Shown here: piece by piece, positions 36,594 to 44,794 of the stretch | How the letters are laid out: each line of letters begins with the position of its first letter | Position numbering within the stretch: the stretch's first letter is position 1 | Origin: Candidatus Saccharibacteria bacterium QS_5_54_17 | GTDB lineage: Bacteria > Patescibacteriota > Saccharimonadia > QS-5-54-17 | Assembly (NCBI GenBank): GCA_003022365.1 | Contig: PXOU01000014.1 | Coordinates: 1-46,675 of the forward strand | DNA length: 46,675 bases | Reading direction: 5' to 3' | Notes under the pieces: model-generated | The model's database searches: none | The model's input: only the letters and a program-made list of their open reading frames with translations | What the model was told of the DNA's origin: nothing | Made by a program: the position numbers and the translations under genes

Positions 36594-36986
36594 ATGTATG
36601 CAATCGAACATACAACACTGATCGATGCTATACAAGACACCTGGTCTTATGAGACAAGCAATAATACAGAGTGGAGATCGGAAAATCCGTCTTTAGGCCA
36701 ATGCGCGGTTACGGCTTGTGTAGTGCAGGATTATTTGGGCGGAGAAATTTACAATAGCGTGGCAACGTTTCCTGAAGGAAAAATAGAGTCGCATTACTTT
36801 AATGTTGTCGAGGGAGAGATAATAGATTTAACCAAACAACAATTTCCGGAAGAAACTATATTTTCTGAGGGAGAGGCTAAAACAAAAGGGCATAACTCGA
36901 CACGGGAATACTGCCTTTCTTTCGAAACGACCAGAAAACGGTATGAAATATTAAAAGCAAGGGTAGCAAACCGACTAAACCAATAA
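36594..36986 (+). CDS. YunG-like protein
   Basis: 130 residues. The pattern W-x-NPSLGQCAVTACVVQDYLGGEIYN followed by SHYFNVVEGEIIDLTKQQFP matches the YunG family, small proteins with a conserved GQC/HYFN/DLT set that looks like a papain-like fold; activity unknown. TACCAT (36582-36587) ends six bases before the ATG. A+T-rich coding, like both neighbours. Confidence 0.75.
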   Translation: MYAIEHTTLIDAIQDTWSYETSNNTEWRSENPSLGQCAVTACVVQDYLGGEIYNSVATFPEGKIESHYFNVVEGEIIDLTKQQFPEETIFSEGEAKTKGHNSTREYCLSFETTRKRYEILKARVANRLNQ

Positions 36987-37008
36987 AACCTATGTTACAT
37001 TACTATTC

Positions 37009-38001
37009 ATGACCCAAACGCGTTACTCTCAATTCAAAGAAGAAATAAAAAATCTCTTTGAAGACAAAAAAGGCGGTGTTTCCGTTGCCATAGTAGATGA
37101 CGAAAAAACTGAATTTTTTAACTATGGCCCGGATTCGGGTAAGCACAGCGTATATGAAATCGCCTCAATTACCAAAGTATTCACGGCGCTTCTGCTCGTC
37201 ATTCTGGAAGAGCAAGGAGTAATCAGCAACGATAAGCGGATCGGGGATATACTAACGGATATTACCTATCAGGACCCCAATGTTAGCGATATTACTCTAG
37301 GAGAGTTAGCGACTCATACCTCCGGTTTGCCGCGGCTTCCGAACAATTTAGGATTTGCGGATATAAAGAATCCTTATGCGGATTACCGAGAAAAAGATCT
37401 GCTTGAATTTTTATCCGGGCATCAACTGGACGTGGATTCCAAAGGAAAAGCACACTATTCGAATCTTGGATATGGGATTCTCGGGTATATTCTGGAAGTA
37501 GTAAGTAATAAATCATTCCCGGGTCTACTACATGAGAATATATTTAAACCGGTTGGCATGCACAACACTACTGTCAATCTTGTCAACGATCCTCCGTCTA
37601 CATCAGTATTAGACGGTTATGATAAAAAAGGATCTTGCGTTCCTGCTTGGCAACAACAGAACATAACTGTCGGAGCTGGCGGTATATTGTCCTCCACGTA
37701 TGACATGTCTCTTTTTCTTCAAACGCAAATAGGATTAAGCAAAAGTGGTTTAAGCCCAGCGATAGAGAAAACTCATATACCTTTCGTCGTTAACGATGAA
37801 CACCAAGTAAAGCATGGCTTTGGTTGGATCGTTGACCAATCGGAAACCGGTCACCAGGTCCTTTGGCATAACGGCGCAACAGGAGGATTTAAGTCGTTCA
37901 TTGGTTTTAATAAAGAAGAAAGTATAGGGGTAATCGCATTAGCCAATACCAAAGTTGATGTTGATAAGAGGGGAAGATGGTTTTTAACCGGTAAATCGTG
38001 A
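37009..38001 (+). CDS. Serine hydrolase, class C beta-lactamase-like
   Basis: 330 residues. The catalytic S-x-x-K is SITK at 53-56, then YSN (HYSNLGYGILGY near 147) and HNG (LWHNGATGGF near 288), the set for beta-lactamase/penicillin-binding-like esterases and peptidases. No signal peptide is visible, so it probably acts in the cytoplasm on esters or D-peptides rather than as a resistance enzyme. TACATT ends seven bases before the ATG and lies only ten bases after the previous stop, so it has its own promoter. Confidence 0.87.
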   Translation: MTQTRYSQFKEEIKNLFEDKKGGVSVAIVDDEKTEFFNYGPDSGKHSVYEIASITKVFTALLLVILEEQGVISNDKRIGDILTDITYQDPNVSDITLGELATHTSGLPRLPNNLGFADIKNPYADYREKDLLEFLSGHQLDVDSKGKAHYSNLGYGILGYILEVVSNKSFPGLLHENIFKPVGMHNTTVNLVNDPPSTSVLDGYDKKGSCVPAWQQQNITVGAGGILSSTYDMSLFLQTQIGLSKSGLSPAIEKTHIPFVVNDEHQVKHGFGWIVDQSETGHQVLWHNGATGGFKSFIGFNKEESIGVIALANTKVDVDKRGRWFLTGKS

Positions 38002-38097
38002 GTTACCGGTTTAAATTCGGCCCTGCCTGGGGTGATTTTGCCCGCTTCATCCGGTAATTGTTATACTAGCTATATAAATCATGAGAGGGAAATGGGT

Positions 38098-38565
38098 ATG
38101 AATGAATTCGTGGCAAAGAAACTGGGCGAGGTGCTCGCGTTTTCCAATATCGGGATGGAGTTGTTTGAGCGGAGTGACTCGACACTCAGGGAAGCTTTTT
38201 CCGATGTTGACGAAATCAAACAAACCTTTCAGGAACAAGCCTCGAACATCAAGCAATTCACCGATACGAGCGGCGTTTGGGAAACGACAGAGGCGAAAGC
38301 CGAAGCCACGGGCGATAAACTCCGGGGTATGATGGAAACGTATATCGGCGACGAGTGGGACAATCTGGCTGAATTACTGGAATGGCTCGGCTTTATGGAG
38401 GGAGCGGCTGTGGTGCACTGGCGGGTCATCGAAGGCGCTGGGGAAACACAGAATGACGAATTGCTGCAGCAATTCGCGGCTGATGGCGCGGAGTTTCGCC
38501 ATGATCTACTCCATCGGGTGCAAGAAGAAACCAAGAAAGTCGGGGCCAAACGGGCACGAGGATAG
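38098..38565 (+). CDS. Hypothetical helical protein
   Basis: 155 residues, all-alpha in appearance (FVAKKLGEVLAFSNIGMELF, WDNLAELLEWLGFMEGAAVVHW, LLQQFAADGAEFRHDLLHRV). The spacing of Glu and His in the helices recalls ferritin-like bundles, but no clear metal-site motif is seen. No family recognised. The Shine-Dalgarno GAGAGGG favours the ATG at 38098 over 38092. Confidence 0.65.
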   Translation: MNEFVAKKLGEVLAFSNIGMELFERSDSTLREAFSDVDEIKQTFQEQASNIKQFTDTSGVWETTEAKAEATGDKLRGMMETYIGDEWDNLAELLEWLGFMEGAAVVHWRVIEGAGETQNDELLQQFAADGAEFRHDLLHRVQEETKKVGAKRARG

Positions 38566-38568
38566 TTT

Positions 38569-39027
38569 TTAGGTTTTTTGGTAGACACCGATCAACTCGG
38601 TTTGCGCCAGTACGTGGCCGGCTAAGGCGTCTTCCAGGGTTTCTTTATCGCTTCCCTGGGGTAAATCTAGCTCTGTATCAAGGGCGTATAAGCGGAAGAA
38701 ATAGCGATGGGTGCCCGTGGGCGGACACGGACCCATGTATTCGGGGGTGTCGGTGCTGTTATTCCCTATGGTTGCACTTTGCGGGTGAGAATTTTCCCCG
38801 ATTTCTCCCAGCTGCGGTGGGATATTCCATAACAGCCAGTGGTCAAACGTCGTGCCGGGCCCGTTCGGGTCAGTGGCGGCATCCGGGTCGTCGCATATGA
38901 GTGCCAGGCTTACCGCTCCCTGAGGAACGCCGTTGATGACCAATGGCGGATTTATGCCGGCACCCTGGCAGGTGTATTTGGCCGGTATGGTTGTGTTATG
39001 TTCAAACGCGTTGCTCTTAAGTTGCAT
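38569..39027 (-). CDS. YbhB/YbcL-type PEBP family protein
   Basis: 152 residues: YTCQGAGINPPLVINGVPQGAVSLALICDDPDA, FDHWLLWNIPP and GTHRYFFRLYALDTELDLPQGSDK are the bacterial Raf-kinase-inhibitor-like signatures. The family has a small anion pocket; its bacterial role is unclear. The Shine-Dalgarno GGGAGG and a minus-strand TATAAT at 39056-39061 lie upstream. Confidence 0.93.
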   Translation of the reverse strand: MQLKSNAFEHNTTIPAKYTCQGAGINPPLVINGVPQGAVSLALICDDPDAATDPNGPGTTFDHWLLWNIPPQLGEIGENSHPQSATIGNNSTDTPEYMGPCPPTGTHRYFFRLYALDTELDLPQGSDKETLEDALAGHVLAQTELIGVYQKT

Positions 39028-39111
39028 ACAATATCCTCCCTATAGTTTCTGCGCCTATTATAGCAATTTCCAATGATTCACCTCGAGCCACCTCTGTTAT
39101 AATCAGCACGG

Positions 39112-39155
39112 AGACGAGGTTAGTTAAGCGGGAGAATGCCGGCCTCCTCACCCTT
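39112..39155 (+). pseudogene. Possible tRNA-Gly remnant
   Basis: TAGTTAAGCGGGAGAATGCC and the following GGCCTCC resemble the D arm and anticodon 5' side of the tRNA-Gly that follows, but the 3' half is missing. It comes just after a TATAAT near 39098, so it would be in the leader of tRNA-Gly. Confidence 0.35.
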
Positions 39156-39165
39156 GCTACTTTTA

Positions 39166-39239
39166 GCGAGTGTAGTTTAAAGGCAGAATGCCAGCCTTCC
39201 AAGCTGGAGATGAGGGTTCGATTCCCTCCACTCGCACCA
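39166..39239 (+). tRNA. tRNA-Gly (TCC)
   Basis: Acceptor GCGAGTG/CACTCGC, anticodon arm CCAGC-CTTCCAA-GCTGG, T arm GAGGG/CCCTC, encoded CCA. Confidence 0.95.
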
Positions 39240-39302
39240 CTACGGGATTTGCAAATTGAAAAATGATACTCGCTCATCGCTTTTGCTGGATATAAAGCTC
39301 GG

Positions 39303-39379
39303 GCCCCGGTAGCTCAACCGGATAGAGCAATGGAGTTCTAACCCATGTGTTGGAGGTTCGAATCCTCCCCGGGGCACCA
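39303..39379 (+). tRNA. tRNA-Arg (TCT)
   Basis: Acceptor GCCCCGG/CCGGGGC, loop GTTCTAA, T arm GGAGG/CCTCC, encoded CCA. The last pair of the anticodon stem (A31-C39) is mismatched. Confidence 0.92.
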
Positions 39380-39509
39380 TTCCCATCTTTCGTCTTCGCG
39401 GCAGCTCGCGGCCGACCCTTCATCGCCCGTAAGATCACCGTCGAATATCATAATTATAGGCATTGGAAATATGTGTTATGGTGATGGCATAAAGAAAAGG
39501 AGTCATACT

Positions 39510-39734
39510 ATGGCTACAGAGGATGAGCAACAATCAACAGATGAACAACAATCAACCCAAGCGGACCAAGAGTCCTCACAAGGGTCTGACAAGCTTGGCA
39601 ACGAAGCCGAAGCACTCGGCCAGCACCCGGACCGCCAAGAAGGGGAAGATAACACCGTCAAAAACGTGCTGGCGGTTATCGTCGGTATAGCCGTATTAGT
39701 GCTGGTTGTCTGGTGGGCCACGGGAATGATGTAG
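39510..39734 (+). CDS. Small tail-anchored membrane protein
   Basis: 74 residues. A Q/S/E-rich disordered N-terminus precedes one C-terminal membrane helix (NVLAVIVGIAVLVLVVWWATG). The start is set by the Shine-Dalgarno AAAAGGA nine bases upstream. No family recognised. Confidence 0.7.
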   Translation: MATEDEQQSTDEQQSTQADQESSQGSDKLGNEAEALGQHPDRQEGEDNTVKNVLAVIVGIAVLVLVVWWATGMM

Positions 39735-39877
39735 CTCCATTTTGCCCCCGAGGCGTGTATATGCAGCTCGTCCTTACAGTGCTGAGGCGTCGCTGAGTTC
39801 TACGTGGAGTCCGGATGATTCTTTGATCAAATTATTACTTGATTGTATTATTATGCACTATAAGGAAAGATTTTTGG

Positions 39878-40744
39878 ATGGAATCGGGAGTACGCGTTGC
39901 CGCTTGGAACGTATGTGGCGCTTTGAGTGGGGATGAACGTACCCCGCGTGCCGTGGAAGAGATACGAAGCTTAGATGCGGATGTCGTCATCCTCCCCGAG
40001 GCGACGCATAACCCCTGCGTTTCCGAACGCGGCAGCGAAAGCCAAGACAACGCACTCCAAATTCTAAGCGGTGAAGGGTATACCTATAGTATCTCCTCGT
40101 GTAGGTACGAAGACAGTCATGAAGACACGAGCCATCGGCCGGATTATACGCTCTGGATGCTTAGCAGACTGGCAGTACAAAGTGGGGTGAGGCGAGCCGG
40201 AACCAGGAATTATCTTTCACTGGATATCACCGAAAGCGGGAAAGATCCATTACGCGTCGACGGCGTGCATCTTGATGACCGAGCTGAAGCAAATCGTGTT
40301 GACGCAGTAACCGACTTGGGCAAGCAAGACCCGGGTACTGACTCGCCGCGCGTTATCGCCGGAGATTTCAACGCGCTGGACAAAAGAGAGGCAAGAGCGC
40401 GACTATACCGGAGCAAAGCTTTTAAAACTCTGGCCAACTTGACCCCGCAAGAGCGGATCCGGTATGCCGGAGAACGGTTACATGAGATGGGACAAGGCAT
40501 CACCATGGAGCTTACGGGTGAGTTCGGGTTTGCGGATGCCGACCCGGAACATCGGCCAACCGCGTTACTCGGGAGGTTTGCCATACTTGCCCATCTGGAC
40601 AAAATTCTATATTCACGAGAGAACACGAGAGCGGAAAACTTTGTCAGGCACCACCGATCATGCACTCGGGAGCGGCCCGTGTCCGACCATTGCGCTATTT
40701 CCGCGGTGTTACACGCGGATGAGGATTCCAGGACGTACTTTTAA
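39878..40744 (+). CDS. Endonuclease/exonuclease/phosphatase (EEP) family protein
   Basis: 288 residues. VRVAAWNVCGALSGDERT, VVILPEATHN (metal Glu), VDGVHLDDR, the catalytic VIAGDFNALDKREAR and the closing PVSDHCAISAVL trace the DNase I-like fold. The substrate may be DNA, RNA or a phosphoester. The start at 39878 follows AAGGAAAG; an upstream ATG at 39839 has no ribosome site. It sits alone between tRNA genes. Confidence 0.87.
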   Translation: MESGVRVAAWNVCGALSGDERTPRAVEEIRSLDADVVILPEATHNPCVSERGSESQDNALQILSGEGYTYSISSCRYEDSHEDTSHRPDYTLWMLSRLAVQSGVRRAGTRNYLSLDITESGKDPLRVDGVHLDDRAEANRVDAVTDLGKQDPGTDSPRVIAGDFNALDKREARARLYRSKAFKTLANLTPQERIRYAGERLHEMGQGITMELTGEFGFADADPEHRPTALLGRFAILAHLDKILYSRENTRAENFVRHHRSCTRERPVSDHCAISAVLHADEDSRTYF

Positions 40745-40779
40745 GAAACACGAGGATCCAGTATACTGCACAGAGGTAT

Positions 40780-40857
40780 GGCGGGTGTAGCTCAGCTGGT
40801 TAGAGCGTCAGATTGTGGCTCTGAAGGTCGTGGGTTCAAATCCCATCACTCGCCCCA
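40780..40857 (+). tRNA. tRNA-His (GTG)
   Basis: Acceptor GCGGGTG/CACTCGC with the extra G at position -1 and discriminator C, both hallmarks of tRNA-His. Anticodon arm TCAGA-TTGTGGC-TCTGA, encoded CCA. Confidence 0.95.
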
Positions 40858-41015
40858 TTAATTTGATGATGTAGATGTCTATACTCACTGGTTGCCCGCG
40901 GATTATGCTTTCAGCCTCGGGTAAGTAACTCCGCTTGAGGCAGTGCCGCATGCCTTACACGGCTTGCTGTAGTTGCTATAATGAAAGTATAAGTAAAACA
41001 GTGAGGTTTTTATTT

Positions 41016-41336
41016 ATGAAACGCGCGGCAGAACTGGTACAAGGTCTGACGAATTTTTTCATCGGGATCGTTGAAGTGTTTCTCGGTGTTAGATTTCTTT
41101 TCCGGTTACTGGGGGCCAATTCCAATAATGCCTTCGTATCGTGGTTATACGATGTTTCGGGTCAGCTCCTGGAGCCGTTCCGGGGCATTTTCCCGGTTGA
41201 AGCGGTCGAGCCGGGATATGTACTTGAGTTTTCCACGCTTTTCGCTATGGTTGCCTACGGATTACTCGGCTTCCTCATCTTAACGTTGGTCGATGCCCTG
41301 TTGCCGGAGCAGAAACGGACCAGAAAATCCGAGTAA
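41016..41336 (+). CDS. YggT-family membrane protein
   Basis: 106 residues with two YggT-like helical halves: FFIGIVEVFLGVRFLFRLLGANSNNAFVSW, then YDVSGQLLEPFRGIFP, then a second hydrophobic segment. YggT proteins are linked to osmotic tolerance and division-site membrane organisation. The ATG at 41016 follows GTGAGG; the promoter TATAAT is at 40977-40982. Confidence 0.85.
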   Translation: MKRAAELVQGLTNFFIGIVEVFLGVRFLFRLLGANSNNAFVSWLYDVSGQLLEPFRGIFPVEAVEPGYVLEFSTLFAMVAYGLLGFLILTLVDALLPEQKRTRKSE

Positions 41337-41337
41337 T

Positions 41338-42636
41338 TTACTCGTAAGCGAAATCGGCGCCGACCGCGTTCAGTTTATCCGGTAACGCGTCGTACCCTCT
41401 CAGTAAGTGATCAACTCCGTTCAGCGTTGACGTGCCGTCCGCTACCAGCGCGGCGATTACGTGCGCCATCCCGGCCCGGATATCAGGGATGTCGATCTCG
41501 GTAGCGGCCAACTGTGTCGGTCCCTGGATGATGGCGCTATGTTTGTGCGCCAACCCTTTGAATCGGCACTCCAGTTCTCCCAGGCATTTGGTGAACAGCG
41601 CGATATTCGCCCCCATATAATTAAGCGAGTCAGTATAGCCGAAACGATCCTCATAAACCGTTTCATGTATAACCGAGAGTCCGCTGGATTGCGTCAAAAT
41701 AACCACCAAAGGCTGTTGCCAGTCAGTGGAGAAGCCCGGCCATGTCTCCGTTTCCAGTTCAATGCTCGATAATCCATCACCTCCCCGCCGGAAAACAATA
41801 CTTCCATTACGTACTTCATAATCCCCGCCGATGCGCCTGATCGTATTTAAGAAAGTGCTTAAATCATCCTGGCGGGCGTTTTTGACTATAATCTCTCCAT
41901 TAGTGGCGATGGCCGCTGCTGCGTAGGAAGCGGCTTCCAGACGATCCGGCATGACCGTATATGAAGCGCCGTGAAGTTTCTCCACGCCATCAATAATGAT
42001 GACCCGGTTGGCGCGGAATTCTATAATAGCGCCCATCTGCTGCAGTAGTTTTATAAGATCCAGGATCTCCGGCTCAGTGGCTGCGTTCTCTATCCGGGTT
42101 CTTCCCTGGGCGAGTGTCGCGGCCAGCAGGATGTTTTCGGTCGCGCCTACGCTGGGGTACGGAAGCCGGATGGAAGTCCCGTGCAATTGCCCGGTCTCCG
42201 CGTAATAGCGGGTGTCATCGTTGGTGATCGTTGCTCCCATCTGCTCCAGTGATTGCATGTGATAATTAACAGGCCGGGGGCCAATCTTGTCTCCTTCCAA
42301 GATGGGTACTTCTGCTTTACCTGTCCGGTGTAAAAGCGGACTAAGTGCCAATACCGATATCCGGTTTTTGCGTGAGAGCTGTTTGACACTGGTGTTGGTG
42401 ATCTGGGGAGTGTGTATTCCCAGGGTATTGCCAGGCCGATCCACTGTTGCGCCGACGGCTTCCAAGATTTCCTGTGTGACGTCAACATCGCCGATCTCGG
42501 GAACGTTGTAAATCGTTACGGGCTCATCAGTGAGTAAAGCAGCGACCATCATTTTGGTGACCGCGTTTTTGGCTCCGCTGACGCTTATTTCTCCATGAAG
42601 CGGCTTACCGCCCGTTATTTTTAGCCGTTGATGCAT
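41338..42636 (-). CDS. murA: UDP-GlcNAc 1-carboxyvinyltransferase with Asp at the catalytic Cys position
   Basis: 432 residues. MurA catalyses the first committed step of peptidoglycan synthesis, moving enolpyruvate from PEP to UDP-GlcNAc. The pattern GGKPLHGEISVSGAKNAV opens the protein. The active-site loop reads EGDKIGPRPVNYH where E. coli has GGCAIGARPVDLH, so Cys115 is Asp (residue 116 here). Enzymes with this exchange are active but resist fosfomycin. The start follows a minus-strand GGGAGG; TACAAT ends eight bases upstream. Confidence 0.95.
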   Translation of the reverse strand: MHQRLKITGGKPLHGEISVSGAKNAVTKMMVAALLTDEPVTIYNVPEIGDVDVTQEILEAVGATVDRPGNTLGIHTPQITNTSVKQLSRKNRISVLALSPLLHRTGKAEVPILEGDKIGPRPVNYHMQSLEQMGATITNDDTRYYAETGQLHGTSIRLPYPSVGATENILLAATLAQGRTRIENAATEPEILDLIKLLQQMGAIIEFRANRVIIIDGVEKLHGASYTVMPDRLEAASYAAAAIATNGEIIVKNARQDDLSTFLNTIRRIGGDYEVRNGSIVFRRGGDGLSSIELETETWPGFSTDWQQPLVVILTQSSGLSVIHETVYEDRFGYTDSLNYMGANIALFTKCLGELECRFKGLAHKHSAIIQGPTQLAATEIDIPDIRAGMAHVIAALVADGTSTLNGVDHLLRGYDALPDKLNAVGADFAYE

Positions 42637-42724
42637 ATCCTCCCATTGTAACGTGCCCGACAATTTATTAATAGTCAGTCGTATAGTGCACGACATATTG
42701 AACACCTCTTGAACGCCTCAGATG

Positions 42725-43018
42725 CAGTAAACAACAAGGAGGTGTTCACGGGTGTAGAACCTGGAAGCATTATCAAAACCCTGTAACAAAACCGGACGAA
42801 ACATCATTCCTGAATATGTCATCCTGAACTTGTTTCAGGATCTATTTCAGGCTCAGAGGCAATTCCGAAACCGATCTCCCGGATCGGGGTCACAGCCTGT
42901 CCTGAACTTGTTTCAGGAATGACAATTGGATTGAGGTCAGAGCCTGTCCTGAATTTATTTCAGCAGTGACGTGTTCGCAGTGACAAAGAGGTGTTTAATA
43001 AGTTTCTGTCACATTAAG
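42725..43018 (-). repeat. Long palindrome-rich repeat element, copy 2 (inverted)
   Basis: Inverted relative to copy 1 at 15143-15528. Both ends are conserved for about 50-65 bases, while the interior differs in number and order of TCCTGAAACAAGTTCAGGA-like palindromes. This explains the 330-bp gap upstream of murA, which holds no gene. Confidence 0.75.
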
Positions 43019-43040
43019 GTCAGTATTGATATCACATCAC

Positions 43041-43655
43041 TTAGGCCGATAACCCGTCGAGTACCGCCAACTCTCTCCGTATAAGATCCGACGTAACGTC
43101 TTCAGCCGCTCTCACTAAACCGTAATCCATCACCTCAAGGGAAGGCGCCACATGAGATCTTTGTTCTTCCCGCAGCGATTTCATGGCTTCACTCCAGGAG
43201 TCGTTGACGTCATCAAAATTATGGATAAATTGCTTGCGCGAGGGGAGTTGCCCTGTTTGCGCTTGACGTGGCCGGCCCCCAAAGTAGGTTAACGCGTGCT
43301 TGACTCTTTGGCGCCGCAAACCGGACTTCATAATGTCATATTCGCCGGCTCTTCGATGTTGTGTTTCTTCGCCCACCAGCAAAAGAAGCTCTAACTGTTT
43401 GAGCTTGAAATTGGGTTGAACTGTTTGCAGGTTATTGTATTCGTTGCTCCATATGCGCACCAATTCTCCAAAACGTTCCTGGTATTCCTCCAAAACGTCC
43501 GCCATGTATTGTCCCGAAGGCATGTTCATACCCTCGCTGAACGCGTTGCTCCAGGCACCCCATAGTTCCCGGCGGCTTATGTCGAGGTGTTCTTTGGCGA
43601 GCTCGAATTGGCTTTCATGGTTGGTTGACGGGATCTCGAATCGGGATTCCGGCAT
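43041..43655 (-). CDS. Hypothetical protein
   Basis: 204 residues, soluble and strongly helical (LAKEHLDISRRELWGAWSNAF, VLEEYQERFGELVRIWSNEY, DVTSDLIRRELAVLDGLSA). No family recognised, no signal or membrane segment. AGGGAG lies 16 bases before the ATG, too far for a normal Shine-Dalgarno, and a minus-strand TATAAT is at about 43694-43699. Confidence 0.65.
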   Translation of the reverse strand: MPESRFEIPSTNHESQFELAKEHLDISRRELWGAWSNAFSEGMNMPSGQYMADVLEEYQERFGELVRIWSNEYNNLQTVQPNFKLKQLELLLLVGEETQHRRAGEYDIMKSGLRRQRVKHALTYFGGRPRQAQTGQLPSRKQFIHNFDDVNDSWSEAMKSLREEQRSHVAPSLEVMDYGLVRAAEDVTSDLIRRELAVLDGLSA

Positions 43656-43813
43656 AGGCGCATTATTTGCTCCCTATGATGTCGATTGCAGTCATTATAT
43701 CATTGCATCCGCCGGGCCGTCATTTCATACTGGTATACGAGCATAGGGCGAGCAGCCCATAGCCAGGCGAGCCACGTGCTCTTGGGAGCTCTTGTGTAAA
43801 CCGGGGCGGACAT

Positions 43814-43890
43814 GCCCTGTTAGCTCAATCGGACAGAGCGTCAGCCTCCGGAGCTGAAGGTTGCAGGTTCGAGTCCTGCGCAGGGCACCA
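43814..43890 (+). tRNA. tRNA-Arg (CCG)
   Basis: Acceptor GCCCTGT/GCAGGGC (one G-T pair), anticodon arm TCAGC-CTCCGGA-GCTGA, T arm GCAGG/CCTGC, encoded CCA. Confidence 0.95.
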
Positions 43891-44028
43891 CTCGAAGATT
43901 CTCGAGATGCTCGGATGATTCTTACCCGAACCTAATGATATGTTTCTCCCGTTTCTCGTTTCGTAAGCGAAAATCGGTGCTGCCCGCCCCTTAATACCGC
44001 ATAGGCAATACTTTATACTTGGAAGTGT

Positions 44029-44105
44029 GCCCCCGTAGCTCAGTGGATTAGAGCACTGGTCTTCGGAACCAGGTGTCGTGGGTTCGAATCCTACCGGGGG
44101 CGCCA
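44029..44105 (+). tRNA. tRNA-Arg (TCG)
   Basis: Acceptor GCCCCCG/CGGGGGC, anticodon arm CTGGT-CTTCGGA-ACCAG, T arm GTGGG/CCTAC, discriminator G, encoded CCA. It is followed by ATCCGCA/TGCGGAT (44107-44143) and other inverted repeats up to 44220, without the core of the tRNA-linked element. Confidence 0.94.
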
Positions 44106-44277
44106 GATCCGCAGGTGGATCAGCGGTGATACCTTTTGCGGATTTCTACTGCCGGCAACATGAAACCACACAAGGTGAGTTTGCCGCGGGCGGAGCGGCA
44201 CACCTTTGTTGCAAGCCACGGCAAACAGCACGTAAGCTGGTGTTGTCACGGTAAAGACCCGAAAATGACCTCTGCGT

Positions 44278-44340
44278 GGGCCTGTAGCTTAGGTTGGTTA
44301 GAGCAACGGCCTCTTAAGCCGTGCGCCGTGGGTTCGCCCC
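44278..44340 (+). pseudogene. Broken tRNA-Lys (CTT) copy
   Basis: Identical to tRNA-Lys(CTT) from acceptor to T stem except for an inserted base and a change in the D loop (AGCTTAGGTTGG). The sequence then ends at GTGGGTTCGCCCC; the T loop, acceptor 3' strand and CCA are missing. Confidence 0.8.
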
Positions 44341-44378
44341 AGTCATCCGACCCCGTTATACAACAGGGCACTGCGGGG

Positions 44379-44400
44379 CGCCCTATCGGCTGATAGGGCG
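44379..44400 (+). other. Strong hairpin after the tRNA-Lys remnant
   Basis: CGCCCTATC and GATAGGGCG pair perfectly around a four-base loop. No T-run follows. The rest of 44341-44480 is A+T-rich with no gene. Confidence 0.45.
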
Positions 44401-44522
44401 AATCCATATATAATCGCTATATACATTATATTTATTTCTTACTACTTAAGTTATGCCTTGGGTGTACACTGGCACAATTCAGCAACAGTCCCGTGATATA
44501 ATAAAACGCGCCTTATAATCCT

Positions 44523-44599
44523 GGGCCTGTAGCTCAGTTGGTTAGAGCAACGGCCTCTTAAGCCGTGCGCCGTGGGTTCGAATCCCACCAGGCCCTCCA
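44523..44599 (+). tRNA. tRNA-Lys (CTT)
   Basis: Anticodon arm CGGCC-TCTTAAG in frame with loop CTCTTAA, acceptor GGGCCTG/CAGGCCC, encoded CCA. Promoter and 5' part are identical to tRNA-Lys(TTT). The 3' end is duplicated at 44759-44778 by element B. Confidence 0.95.
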
Positions 44600-44601
44600 T
44601 G
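44582..44601 (+). repeat. Direct repeat, copy 1 (tRNA-Lys 3' end)
   Basis: ATCCCACCAGGCCCTCCATG is repeated exactly at 44759-44778. Confidence 0.88.
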
Positions 44602-44758
44602 AAAGAACCCGGTCTTTGCGCCGGGTTCTTTCATGGAAATCGTGTATTCGAACCCACCAAGTGCGAAGCACGGTTCGGGCGCCAAGGAATAGCGCGCAGG
44701 AACTACCTCTTAGTTTCGAGCACTATGACTGCGCATCGGCCGCCGTAGGCGGCCACTT
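44602..44758 (+). mobile_element. tRNA-3'-end structured element, copy B
   Basis: An insert between two 20-base copies of the tRNA-Lys 3' end. Parts match copy A in order: a perfect 16-bp hairpin that includes the tRNA CCA (44597-44612/44621-44636); a T-arm reverse complement (ATTCGAACCCACCA); GAACC/GGTTC and GTGC/GCAC (44650-44676); core GGCGCCAAGGA near 44678; GGAAC/GTTTC (44699-44717); conserved block 44718-44738; GGCCGCC/GGCGGCC (44738-44754). After the second repeat comes GCTAC, the same flank that follows the uninterrupted tRNA-Lys at 35239. No protein is encoded. Confidence 0.62.
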
Positions 44759-44778
44759 ATCCCACCAGGCCCTCCATG
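44759..44778 (+). repeat. Direct repeat, copy 2
   Basis: Second exact copy of the tRNA-Lys 3' end, followed by the original flank GCTAC. Confidence 0.88.
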
Positions 44779-44794
44779 CTACCATTGGAAACGT

